This document shows positions 1-6,032 of a DNA stretch of 6,032 nucleotides, piece by piece (position 1 is the first letter of the stretch; each line of letters starts with the position of its first letter). The stretch is from Methanobacteriota archaeon (lineage in GTDB: Archaea; Thermoplasmatota; Poseidoniia; Poseidoniales; Poseidoniaceae), in NCBI GenBank assembly GCA_002714305.1, contig PAWY01000010.1:81626-87657 (forward strand), read 5' to 3'. A program made the position numbers and the translations under genes. The notes beneath the pieces were generated by a model. That model made no database searches and was not told the origin of the DNA. It saw only the letters and a list, made by a program, of their open reading frames with translations.

Positions 1-9
1 CTCCAAGGT

Positions 10-396
10 ATGAGTGGACCAAATTTCAACATCGGGACATTGTGCCTGAACACCCTCATCATTTTGATTGTCATTATGGTGTGCATGCGAAACGCCAAAC
101 GCTGGTTCCAAATCATCAATCGCCCAGCGTTTAACCTCCTGCGTGCGATGAATTTTGAGGCCTCCACGGGATACACTGTCATGACCGAGGACATTCGAAC
201 CTCAGTCCTCTACATGTACATCATGCAGCGAAAACCCAAATCATGGCAGGAGCGCATGCTCAAAATCATCGACAAAGGCACGCCCTTACCTAAAAATTGG
301 CGATTGCGCCTCCCGGACTTTGAATCCCATCTCGGCGACGATGGCGAAGTTGAAATCGAAGACGGTCCGTTGCTCCAAGCCTACGAAGAAGAGTGA
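10..396 (+). CDS. Small single-pass membrane protein of unknown function (start uncertain, possibly 5'-partial)
   Basis: I do not recognise this 128-residue protein. Residues 8-26 form one hydrophobic helix rich in Leu, Ile and Val. It is followed at once by a basic stretch (R27, K30, R31), which by the positive-inside rule puts the remaining 100 or so residues in the cytoplasm. That part is soluble-looking: an Arg/Lys/Trp-containing middle (about 72-100, including 'KPKSW' and 'PKNWRLRLPDF') leads to a strongly acidic C-terminus (110-128, ending YEEE). No catalytic motif is visible. The ATG at 10 is preceded by 'ctccaaggt'. Its purine-rich 'aagg' lies too close to be a normal ribosome binding site, and the frame stays open to base 1, so the true start may lie outside the window. 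The stop is TGA at 394-396. It is convergent with the two minus-strand genes, so it belongs to a different transcript. That it is a gene is supported by plausible membrane topology and by the absence of any competing frame with better properties. It could be a small membrane-anchored regulator or adaptor, but nothing here shows that. Confidence 0.7.
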   Translation: MSGPNFNIGTLCLNTLIILIVIMVCMRNAKRWFQIINRPAFNLLRAMNFEASTGYTVMTEDIRTSVLYMYIMQRKPKSWQERMLKIIDKGTPLPKNWRLRLPDFESHLGDDGEVEIEDGPLLQAYEEE

Positions 397-518
397 CGGG
401 CGCACTTCCTAACAACACACTCCTTTGTGCCGAGAACGAGTGTTGGCATGCTGCAGAGTTCGTCCTCCTTCGCAGAACGGCATCAAACGGTGGCGAGCAT
501 GTTGAAACGAACACATTG

Positions 519-1229
519 TCATTGGTCAACAAACCAAAGCCCTGGTGCGAGACTACCGACGTAAAATCCGATACCTACGAAACCGAGAACGCTTAGATCC
601 TCTCCCAACAAGTCAACAGCTCCTAACACCGACGCAATGAGGAACAAACCAAAATATCCGAAATGGAGGATTGCGAGAACCTTAGTGCTCTTTTTTGTTC
701 CAATGAGTACGCACGCAATAATCGCGGAGAGGACATAGACGATTGGAGATAAAACAAGCATGGCTGCAGCAATGACGAACATGGTAATTCCAAAGTCAAA
801 TCCAGAATCTCCGCCGCCCTCGCCGCCTCCGCCGCCTCCGGATTCACCGCCTAAATCACTCGAGGCTTCTATGGCGTCACCAATCAGACCAAGGAGATCA
901 AGCCCCGACACTGAGAAGCCAAAAACACTGACATAAGGCATCAAAACAGAAAAGAAAATCAGACCGACACCAATCCATGGAACAACTTTCCGTTTGGATT
1001 CCTCAACAGCCGCCATGTTTGGTAGGAAAACGGTGGTTTGGGGTGAAATGGTCGCTGTTGCTTGTTGAACAGGTGCGTGAACCACCGTAGGTTGGGGTTG
1101 AGCAACTGAGACTGGAGGTTGATTCGCAGGAATCCATTCGGTTCCATTCCACATCCACTGTCCATCTTCACTCAATTGCATGCTTCTTCCATCTTTTGTA
1201 TCCTCATAAAGATATAGGTTGCTCAACAT
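519..1229 (-). CDS. Predicted four-helix membrane protein with N-terminal Trp motif and Gly-rich outer loop
   Basis: This is a 236-residue protein of unknown function. A short N-terminal motif, 'DGQWMWNGTEWIP' (residues 22-34, with W25, W27 and W32), resembles the W-x-x-G-x-x-W signature of short domains such as DUF2510 at the N-termini of many prokaryotic membrane proteins. A Pro/Gln/Val-rich linker (35-68) and a basic patch (K79, R80, K81) follow. Then come four hydrophobic segments, at about 83-104, 147-175, 184-205 and 211-232. The basic KK-STK stretch at 179-183 and the patch at 79-81 both predict a cytoplasmic N-terminus and C-terminus. That places the Gly/Glu/Asp loop at 127-143 and the short acidic loop near 207-211 outside the cell. 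Met1 is the farthest upstream ATG possible, because an in-frame TGA directly precedes it. Met17 (ATG at 1179-1181) is a real alternative, as it sits just before the Trp motif and has 'GGAAGAAGC' in front of it. The gene lies 90 bases downstream of the giant surface-protein gene on the same strand, which suggests but does not prove co-transcription. Confidence 0.85.
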   Translation of the reverse strand: MLSNLYLYEDTKDGRSMQLSEDGQWMWNGTEWIPANQPPVSVAQPQPTVVHAPVQQATATISPQTTVFLPNMAAVEESKRKVVPWIGVGLIFFSVLMPYVSVFGFSVSGLDLLGLIGDAIEASSDLGGESGGGGGGEGGGDSGFDFGITMFVIAAAMLVLSPIVYVLSAIIACVLIGTKKSTKVLAILHFGYFGLFLIASVLGAVDLLGEDLSVLGFVGIGFYVGSLAPGLWFVDQ

Positions 1230-1250
1230 TCACCCAAATTTTTCGCTGGT

Positions 1251-1258
1251 CAAATAGA
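1251..1258 (-). promoter_or_regulatory. Weak TATA-like element upstream of the four-helix membrane protein gene
   Basis: On the minus strand 'TCTATTTG' is centred about 25 bases before the ATG at 1227-1229. That is the spacing expected of an archaeal TATA box if the transcript were leaderless. An A/T-rich 'AAAAATTT' lies between them. The match to the archaeal consensus is poor. The 'GGGTGA' touching the ATG is too close to serve as a ribosome binding site, which fits leaderless initiation. This is an inference from spacing alone; the gene could equally be read through from the upstream surface-protein gene. Confidence 0.25.
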
Positions 1259-1319
1259 TTCAGCGTGCCGCCTTCATGATTCAAAACCGGCCAAGACGAA
1301 GGCAACGGGGTGCTCACGT

Positions 1320-4300
1320 CTACTGCTGGGATTGTGCATATTGCACAGCATATTGCTGTGCATAAGCCGCTGCCGTAGCTGCATCATAGCCCTGTGAAAC
1401 GAACTGCTGGTAATACTGCTCGTACACCGCCTGATCGTATCCGGCTGCCGGTTGAGCAGCCGCTGGTTGTGCGGCGGCTGCCGGTTGTGCGGCGGCTGGT
1501 TGTGCGGCCGCACCTCCTCCGACGTACTGAGCTGCAAACGCACGCGCTGTTTCTTCGGGGTATCCCTGAGCGATGAGTTGTTGCACATATTGTTCGGTTG
1601 GGTCGAGAGCATCGGCACCAAAGGCACCTTCCATGCCGCCGAAGGCGTCATCCTTGTCATCAGTGCGACGCATGAACATCAACGAACCAACGACGATGAG
1701 CAAGAGTACCACACCACCGATGATGAGCATCGTTGGGTCCAGCCCACTTGATGCGCCATCACCATTGTCCGTGGATTGCGAGTTGTCCGTCCATTCTCCG
1801 GTCGTTGGGTCGTAGGACCAAGCCCCGCTCCATTGACAATCGCCGTTCGCATCAAGAACAAACTCGCCGCCAGCATCAATGGCCTGTGGATCGGCTTCCA
1901 ATCCTTGACAAGCAGGAAGGTCAAGTTCAATCCACTTGATGGTGACCCATCGCTCGTTGGGGTAAGTGCCCTCGTAATACTTGATGTAGACCGATTGGCG
2001 CGTGGACGTGTTGGTGTAGAAACTGCTCATGTCAAGCGTGAGTTCAAACGTCTCACCGTCGCTCAGGTTGCTGCTCTTGGCCCACAGATCTTGGAGGCTG
2101 AGTTGGTACTTGGTAGCGGCGGAGGCGCTGAGGTTGTCTTGATAGAAGGCTGCTTCAACGTACACTTCGCCGGTCTCTGAGCCGGACAAGACCTTACCAG
2201 AGATGGTGATGGTATCGTCGACGAACCTGGTGTCGTTTAGGTTGGCATTGTCCCATTGGACATCGGGTGCTTCATCACCAAAGCCGTCTGGAACGATGAC
2301 GAAGTACATTCGGTGCTTCTCGGAGAACTTCCCTGCACTGTCGTAGACCACCAGTTCAATTCGGATTTGATTCTCCGTGGTGCCCGTTGAATCGACGGTC
2401 ACGTTCTGGAATTTGTACGACCACTGGCCGCCACTGGCCGCCGTCTGTGTGAAGGTGTGTCCATCCAGATTAAACGAGTCGTCGCCGTATGGGGCATCGA
2501 ACAGGACCTTCCATTCGTAGGTCTCAATGCCGTTTCCTTCGAGGGCATCCATGTCCATGGAGTCGCTGGCGTCAAAGTGCACCACCAACTCGGCATCGTC
2601 GCCTTCGCCTTGGAGGATGATGCGGTTGACATCCCATTCCACGTTGGAAACGGTCTTGGTGCCAATGAACTCGACGTTGTCTTCATAGTCAGGTCGAATG
2701 TCAATCACTGCATCGGCTTCTGGGCGGAATTCGTCAGCATAGACGTCGTTGGTTTCAACGACCACATCAATGGTTCGTGCGTGGCCATTGTCATCGTGGA
2801 GCATCAGCGTGATGTGCCATTGTTCGCCCTGTGCACAGCCGGTCTGTGAGGCCAAATCGGCCTTGCAGAAGGTCATGATCGGGGAGGATTCGGTGGAATG
2901 GCCCGTGACTCCGCTGGCGAGGCTGCTACCGTCCCAGTTGGTTGGTCCGTCAATGATCCAGTCGGTGTGGAGGGTTTCCGTAGTGGTTGTCGTGAAGCCA
3001 AAGTTCAGCGTAGCGTCGCTCTTCATGTAGCGAAGAGCGTACTTTCCAGTGCTCGGGTCGATGCTTGGAACATCGCCGTTGATGGTCAAGTCCAACCCGT
3101 TGCCCAAGGTTCCAAAGCCGTAAGGGTAAGGATTGACGTGGTACTGCAAGAGGTTGCCCAAGAGTGGGAACGTCGAACTGTCAGCTCGCTCTGAGTGGGT
3201 GGCAACGTCAATGGTCGAGATGATGAGGCCACCAGAGAAGTAGCTGCACACACCCAACACGGTGTCCTGAATGTCTTCTGTGGAGCGGATAAGTCGCTGG
3301 AAATAGCCACCGTCTTCCATGTATCCATTGCACGTCTCGGGGACGTTGTTGGTGCTCACCGATTTCGTGTTGAGAACGGCTTGAGCCACGCCAGAGTTCG
3401 CGTCAAAGCCTTGGAAGGCGTTCACGTCGATGTTGTCCATAACGGGGTGGTACGGGTCAGCGAGGTCCATGGTGCTGTAGGTGACCTGGGTGCTGGTCGT
3501 ATCACGGCTCTGCACATCCAATCCGAACGGTAGACGTCCTGCCAAACCTTGGTCAAGACCGTAAATTTGGCTACCGAGTGGGCCCAAGTGAGCTTGGACC
3601 GTACCACCGGCGGACATGAAGTTCTCTAGAACGGTTCTTCGTGCTGGTTCACCAAGGTACTGATAGTAGCCATCGCCACCAAATTGAGTGTCTTTCGCCA
3701 CCAAGATGTCTTGCCAAGGCAGGATAATCTTGTCGTAGTGGGTGAACCATCCTGCGTCGAAGTAGGTGCTCCAATCGTTGATTTCGAATTGGGTGTAGCT
3801 CATGCCCAAGATGGCCAGATCCTGCTTGATGGCGGTGGTTCTGGACGAAGTGTCCGAAAGAATTGCCACGTCGACTTTGTCAGCGAAAGTGGCATGGAAG
3901 TACCGCTCGTTGCCGGTTTCAGAGCCGTCAGCAAGACGTCCGTAGAAACTAATGTTGTAGGTGGCTCCGTCCATCCATCCGTTCCAAGGTGTGAACGAGA
4001 CGGAGGTTTTCTGCTGGCTTTGCAAGGTGACTGCAGGGCCAGAGTCCACGAGGTGAGCCTGGCTGCCGTCAGCCATGTCGGTGACTTCCATGTAGAAGAT
4101 GTAGTCGCCGGCAAGCACACCGTTGGTCGCTTGGAAGTCCCATGAGTGGGTGAGAGCGCTATCAATGGGGAGGACACACTCGAGGCTTTGGTCGTCATGG
4201 CAAGCCAGAATGTTTGGCTTTCCAATGGAGATATCGACCGATTCAACGTTGAAGATAACACGCTTGATGTTGTTGGCTTCTGAGATCTCATTGTCGTTGT

Positions 4301-6032
4301 ACCAAGGCTTGCCCATGGTCGTGTTGTCAAACACGGTCTTCACGTCAAGTCGATACACACCTGAGAAGAACTCGTGGCTTGCAATGACCGAGGTGGCGGA
4401 TTCTTCAGCGTCAACGTTGGTTCTTGAGTCGGTGTAAACGGCGTCTTGCACGAAGGTGTACTCTTGCAGGGAGATGTTGTTGAAACCAATGCCCGCAAAG
4501 CCGTCGTTGATACCGTTTCGCCCATCGTCATCGGATTGGAAATCAAAGTGAACATCGACCGTTGAACCTTGCAGCGACATGCACTCTGCGCGCCACTGAC
4601 TGGAGTCAGACGAGGAACGGTTTTGGATGTACAGGTGAGTCAAGTCAATGCTGGCAGTTTTCACCAATTCATCGGAATTGAAGAACACGTTGTAGTTGCC
4701 AGTGCCATCGGTGTTGGATGGGTCGCCGATAAAGGCCAATTCTGTTTGGTCAATGGACTCCGTACTGTTGACGATGCCGTCTCCGTTATCGTCGTTTCGA
4801 CAGGTCCCATCCTCGTTGTAATCGTTCCATTGTGCGAACACCAAACCGGTGTAGTTGGCACCGTCCTTGTCGTAATCAACGGACATGCTGGCGTAGTCGC
4901 TCGGGTCTACATCACCGTCTTGGTCAATGGTGTAGAAGGTGTCAGCGTAATACTCGAAGTTGAGGGAGACGAAGTCGCCGCTCATGCTCGTCAAGTCGAT
5001 GTCAGGGATGGTGAGCGTCTCGTTAGCCCATGCATCATCGTAGCCGAGCGTACCGGTATCACAGGGGTGTCCAAACCAGTAGGCATTGTTGTTGAAGATT
5101 TTCGTTGAACACGAATCTTCGTTGTAGATGGCGCCCTTCGGTTGCTGGTTCTCTTCGTAGCGGTAGCCTTCACTGCCGCCTTCAAAGGTTTCTTCACACA
5201 CAGCTGACGGCGTACCGCAATACACATCGGACGGCGTTGCGGAGTAGACGGTGGCTTCAATGCCAAAGTCAACGGGCGTGTTTCCGTAGTTGTTGGTGAC
5301 CACTCCGATGTCAAACGTACCTTCTGCGTAAAGGCCGCCAGGCTTGAAGTAATCAATTGATTCAACCGCCGGGTCGTACACGTTGAACGGCGTGACATAC
5401 GCCACGATATCGTCGTTGATGCTTTGTTCATCCCAAGCATTGTTCGACAGTGTTGCAGAGATGCGGTACGTGGTGTCGTTGAGGAGATCTGCTTGAATGG
5501 ACGTGGTGTATTCCTGTCCGGGTTGGAGGTTCGTGAACGGACCGATGGTTGTGGATTGCGTTTGTGGGTTGGGTAGGAACGCCGTGTTCTGCTTCCAGAT
5601 GGAGAGGTTGTCAACGGCGAAGCCATCACGTCCAGACCAGCGGCTTTCGTTGTCGTCGGCGGTCGAGCCGGTGAAGCCAGTTCTGAATCGGAACCGAATG
5701 TCAACGGTCTCGCCAGCCCATGGAGAGAGGTCAAAGGTTCCAAAGCCTTCTTCGGTGAAATTATCCCAGCCATAGTAGGTGCCAGCGTTGAGCAAACCAG
5801 ACACGAGGCTTTCTGCATAGTAGCCATACCTTTGCTTGTCTGCACGCTCCCAATCAAAGCCACCCCACATGGAGGCACCGGAGTAGCAGGCGCCCTGAAC
5901 GGCGGCCAGCCCCGGACAAGCCATGAGGTTCCATCCGGACTCTTCGCTGTAGACCTCAATGATGGCAAGGTCATCCATCACTTCTGTGATAACGACGCCG
6001 CCGGTTGCGGTTTGTTGACCAAGTGCCCCGAA
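1320..6032 (-). CDS. Giant multidomain cell-surface protein with C-terminal membrane anchor (N-terminus outside the window)
   Basis: The frame is open past the right edge, so the GTG at 5979-5981 is unlikely to be the start; 1,570 residues are visible. Residue numbers here count from that GTG. Residues 1-130 resemble a MAM or immune-inhibitor-A-type jelly roll, ending 'DGFAVDNLSIW'. Residues 141-250 look CARDB-like. Residues 264-508 form a second jelly-roll-like unit ending 'DGFAGIGFNNISL', with an insert of Asp-rich calcium-type loops (353-408). Residues 510-700 are beta-rich. Residues 703-950 resemble a class I glutamine-amidotransferase fold, with His798 where the nucleophile Cys is expected. 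Residues 951-1232 are Ig/PKD-like ('VVHFDASDSMD', then 'YEWKV'). Residues 1233-1360 form another beta unit. Residues 1418-1437 are the only visible membrane helix, followed by basic RR, so the tail (1438-1553) is cytoplasmic. All 16 cysteines and at least 16 N-x-S/T sequons lie outside. An N-terminal signal peptide is expected beyond the edge. The likely role is a surface adhesin, receptor or sensor. I see no protease or glycosidase active site. Confidence 0.95.
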   Translation of the reverse strand, partial: FGALGQQTATGGVVITEVMDDLAIIEVYSEESGWNLMACPGLAAVQGACYSGASMWGGFDWERADKQRYGYYAESLVSGLLNAGTYYGWDNFTEEGFGTFDLSPWAGETVDIRFRFRTGFTGSTADDNESRWSGRDGFAVDNLSIWKQNTAFLPNPQTQSTTIGPFTNLQPGQEYTTSIQADLLNDTTYRISATLSNNAWDEQSINDDIVAYVTPFNVYDPAVESIDYFKPGGLYAEGTFDIGVVTNNYGNTPVDFGIEATVYSATPSDVYCGTPSAVCEETFEGGSEGYRYEENQQPKGAIYNEDSCSTKIFNNNAYWFGHPCDTGTLGYDDAWANETLTIPDIDLTSMSGDFVSLNFEYYADTFYTIDQDGDVDPSDYASMSVDYDKDGANYTGLVFAQWNDYNEDGTCRNDDNGDGIVNSTESIDQTELAFIGDPSNTDGTGNYNVFFNSDELVKTASIDLTHLYIQNRSSSDSSQWRAECMSLQGSTVDVHFDFQSDDDGRNGINDGFAGIGFNNISLQEYTFVQDAVYTDSRTNVDAEESATSVIASHEFFSGVYRLDVKTVFDNTTMGKPWYNDNEISEANNIKRVIFNVESVDISIGKPNILACHDDQSLECVLPIDSALTHSWDFQATNGVLAGDYIFYMEVTDMADGSQAHLVDSGPAVTLQSQQKTSVSFTPWNGWMDGATYNISFYGRLADGSETGNERYFHATFADKVDVAILSDTSSRTTAIKQDLAILGMSYTQFEINDWSTYFDAGWFTHYDKIILPWQDILVAKDTQFGGDGYYQYLGEPARRTVLENFMSAGGTVQAHLGPLGSQIYGLDQGLAGRLPFGLDVQSRDTTSTQVTYSTMDLADPYHPVMDNIDVNAFQGFDANSGVAQAVLNTKSVSTNNVPETCNGYMEDGGYFQRLIRSTEDIQDTVLGVCSYFSGGLIISTIDVATHSERADSSTFPLLGNLLQYHVNPYPYGFGTLGNGLDLTINGDVPSIDPSTGKYALRYMKSDATLNFGFTTTTTETLHTDWIIDGPTNWDGSSLASGVTGHSTESSPIMTFCKADLASQTGCAQGEQWHITLMLHDDNGHARTIDVVVETNDVYADEFRPEADAVIDIRPDYEDNVEFIGTKTVSNVEWDVNRIILQGEGDDAELVVHFDASDSMDMDALEGNGIETYEWKVLFDAPYGDDSFNLDGHTFTQTAASGGQWSYKFQNVTVDSTGTTENQIRIELVVYDSAGKFSEKHRMYFVIVPDGFGDEAPDVQWDNANLNDTRFVDDTITISGKVLSGSETGEVYVEAAFYQDNLSASAATKYQLSLQDLWAKSSNLSDGETFELTLDMSSFYTNTSTRQSVYIKYYEGTYPNERWVTIKWIELDLPACQGLEADPQAIDAGGEFVLDANGDCQWSGAWSYDPTTGEWTDNSQSTDNGDGASSGLDPTMLIIGGVVLLLIVVGSLMFMRRTDDKDDAFGGMEGAFGADALDPTEQYVQQLIAQGYPEETARAFAAQYVGGGAAAQPAAAQPAAAAQPAAAQPAAGYDQAVYEQYYQQFVSQGYDAATAAAYAQQYAVQYAQSQQ
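1350..1421 (-). repeat. Cytoplasmic tail motif, copy B (24 residues)
   Basis: Residues 1521-1544 of the giant protein run from EQYYQQF through 'VSQGYDAATAAAY' to QQY, close to the C-terminus. Identities with copy A include E-Q-Y at the start, Q-G-Y in the centre and Q-Y at the end. Copy B is richer in Ala and lacks the charged PEE and Arg of copy A, so the two have diverged in character. Nine residues follow before the TAG stop. Confidence 0.75.
1443..1511 (-). repeat. Ala/Pro/Gln low-complexity linker with tandem 15-base repeat
   Basis: Residues 1491-1513 are built from AAAQP units and join the two tail motifs. At DNA level the 15-base unit ggttgtgcggcggct (+ strand) occurs exactly at 1465-1479 and 1483-1497, with a broken third copy from 1498 and a diverged one near 1449-1464. 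Such near-identical codons point to recent slippage expansion. The linker length may therefore vary between strains. Confidence 0.85.
1524..1595 (-). repeat. Cytoplasmic tail motif, copy A (24 residues)
   Basis: Residues 1463-1486 of the giant protein run from EQY through 'LIAQGYPEETARAF' to AQY. They align without gaps to copy B (1350-1421) with 14 of 24 identities. Copy A lies 25 residues after the membrane helix, beyond an acidic Gly/Phe/Ala stretch. Its two short predicted helices around a QGY turn recall the MGY/MGF loop of UBA-like helical folds, but it is too short to call that fold. Confidence 0.75.
2289..2591 (-). other. PKD-like beta-sandwich domain in the giant protein
   Basis: Residues 1131-1231 begin with 'ELVVHFDASDSMDMD' and 'GIETYEWKV', the pattern of PKD domains (value strand, DAS-x-S-x-D, then Y-x-W). 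They end with 'IRIELVVYDSAG' and 'MYFVIVP', matching the family's closing V-x-V-x-D-x-x-G strand. The typical DFGDG turn after the Trp is replaced by a longer insertion ('LFDAPYGDDSF'), so it is a divergent member. Such domains usually act as spacers or protein/carbohydrate contact modules in surface proteins. Confidence 0.6.
3132..3875 (-). other. Glutamine-amidotransferase-like (GATase1-like) domain within the giant protein, apparently non-catalytic
   Basis: This segment encodes residues 703-950. It starts with a Rossmann-type strand 'VDVAILSD', continues through 'YDKIILPW' (749-756) and 'LENFMSAGGTVQAHLGP' (785-801), and ends with 'GGLIISTIDVATHS' (917-930) and 'PLLGNLLQYHVNPYPY' (939-954). 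This order matches extracellular class I amidotransferase/ThuA-like folds: a strand, a question-like loop, a helix before GG, a nucleophile elbow, then a final strand saying the content is shown or collected. In the usual GGG-x-x-G-x-C-x-G elbow the eighth residue is Cys; here that position is His798. The domain is also free of N-x-S/T sequons and lies between beta modules. The fold call is by pattern and is moderate; loss of glutaminase chemistry is inferred. Confidence 0.55.
4758..4925 (-). other. Cluster of Asp-rich calcium-type loops in the giant protein
   Basis: Residues 353-408 contain four closely spaced Asp loops: 'DQDGDVDPSD' (353-362), 'DYDKDG' (369-374), 'DYNEDG' (387-392) and 'DDNGDGIVNSTE' (397-408). 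The last fits the EF-hand/dockerin loop exactly, with D1, N3, D5, G6, V8, N9 and E12. The second and third fit its first half (D1, D/N3, D5, G6). The first resembles thrombospondin type 3 loops. They sit inside the second jelly-roll-like module, between its beta strands, so calcium probably stiffens this part of the ectodomain. Binding itself is inferred. Confidence 0.6.

Noticed and set aside
413..445. Hairpin between the convergent genes: caac-acactc pairing with gagtgttg (6 perfect pairs, 8 with a 2-base bulge, loop of 15) as a two-way terminator.
   Set aside because: The stem is short and no T-run follows it on either strand, as an archaeal terminator would need. It could arise by chance.
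397..518. A possible tRNA or small RNA in the convergent gap.
   Set aside because: No cloverleaf arms or GTTCRANNC T-loop could be found on either strand.
393..596. A GTG-started 67-residue frame on the + strand overlapping the end of the small membrane-protein gene.
   Set aside because: It runs antisense into the well-supported four-helix gene, has no domain-like or membrane character, and its GTGA overlap with the preceding stop is the only thing in its favour.
1443..1511. Tandem short repeats considered as a CRISPR array or intergenic repeat.
   Set aside because: The units are 15 bases, lack spacers and keep the reading frame, coding for an AAAQP linker.
4569..5108. A 179-residue + strand open frame antisense to the giant gene, Val/Gly-rich and gene-like at first sight.
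   Set aside because: The Val/Gly richness is what antisense reading of Asp/Asn/Thr codons produces; no start signal, domain or helix pattern supports it. The other + strand frames under this gene fail in the same way.
4991..5974. A 327-residue open frame on the - strand in another phase of the giant gene.
   Set aside because: The composition is Arg/Thr/Pro/Ser-rich with no folds. It is a by-product of the codon use of the true frame, which has clear domains and cysteine pairing.

Overview
The window looks like part of a marine planktonic archaeon, most plausibly Marine Group II Euryarchaeota (Candidatus Poseidoniales). This is inferred from protein style, not from a marker gene. The large protein is a secreted, acidic, Thr/Asp/Asn-rich beta-sandwich giant with one C-terminal membrane helix and a short cytoplasmic tail rich in Ala, Gln and Tyr, carrying 'YVQQLIAQGYPEETA'-type motifs. 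The neighbouring membrane protein begins with a 'WMWNGTEW' motif. Both are familiar from that group. Base composition is near half GC, the visible stops are TGA and TAG, and no strong Shine-Dalgarno sequence stands before the starts.

Layout: (1) At the left edge, on the + strand, is a small gene (10-396) for a protein with one membrane helix and no recognised function. Its frame is open to the window edge, so its start may lie outside. (2) Positions 397-518 are a gap between convergent genes, with a weak hairpin and no U-tract. (3) Positions 519-1229 on the - strand encode a predicted four-helix membrane protein with an N-terminal tryptophan motif and an extracellular Gly/Glu/Asp-rich loop. 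(4) Positions 1230-1319 are a 90-base gap with a weak TATA-like promoter candidate. (5) Positions 1320-6032 on the - strand are one gene running off the right edge. It gives 1,570 visible residues of a cell-surface protein that lacks its N-terminus here.

The large protein reads, from visible N-terminus to C-terminus, as follows: a MAM/jelly-roll-like module, a CARDB-like beta module, a second jelly-roll-like module with an inserted cluster of calcium-type loops, more beta modules, a class I glutamine-amidotransferase-like fold with His where the family has its catalytic Cys, an Ig/PKD-like region, a further beta module, a Trp-rich juxtamembrane patch, the membrane helix, and a tail with a duplicated 24-residue motif. 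All 16 cysteines and all 16 or more N-glycosylation sequons that I counted lie on the outer side. Residue numbers for this protein count from the GTG codon at 5979-5981; 17 further residues are visible upstream.

The two minus-strand genes lie head to tail 90 bases apart and could be co-transcribed, both giving membrane proteins with outward-facing parts. I see no enzyme pathway, defence system, mobile element, RNA gene or CRISPR array. The best candidates for something undescribed are the duplicated cytoplasmic tail motif, the apparently inactive amidotransferase-like domain, and the calcium-loop insertion.
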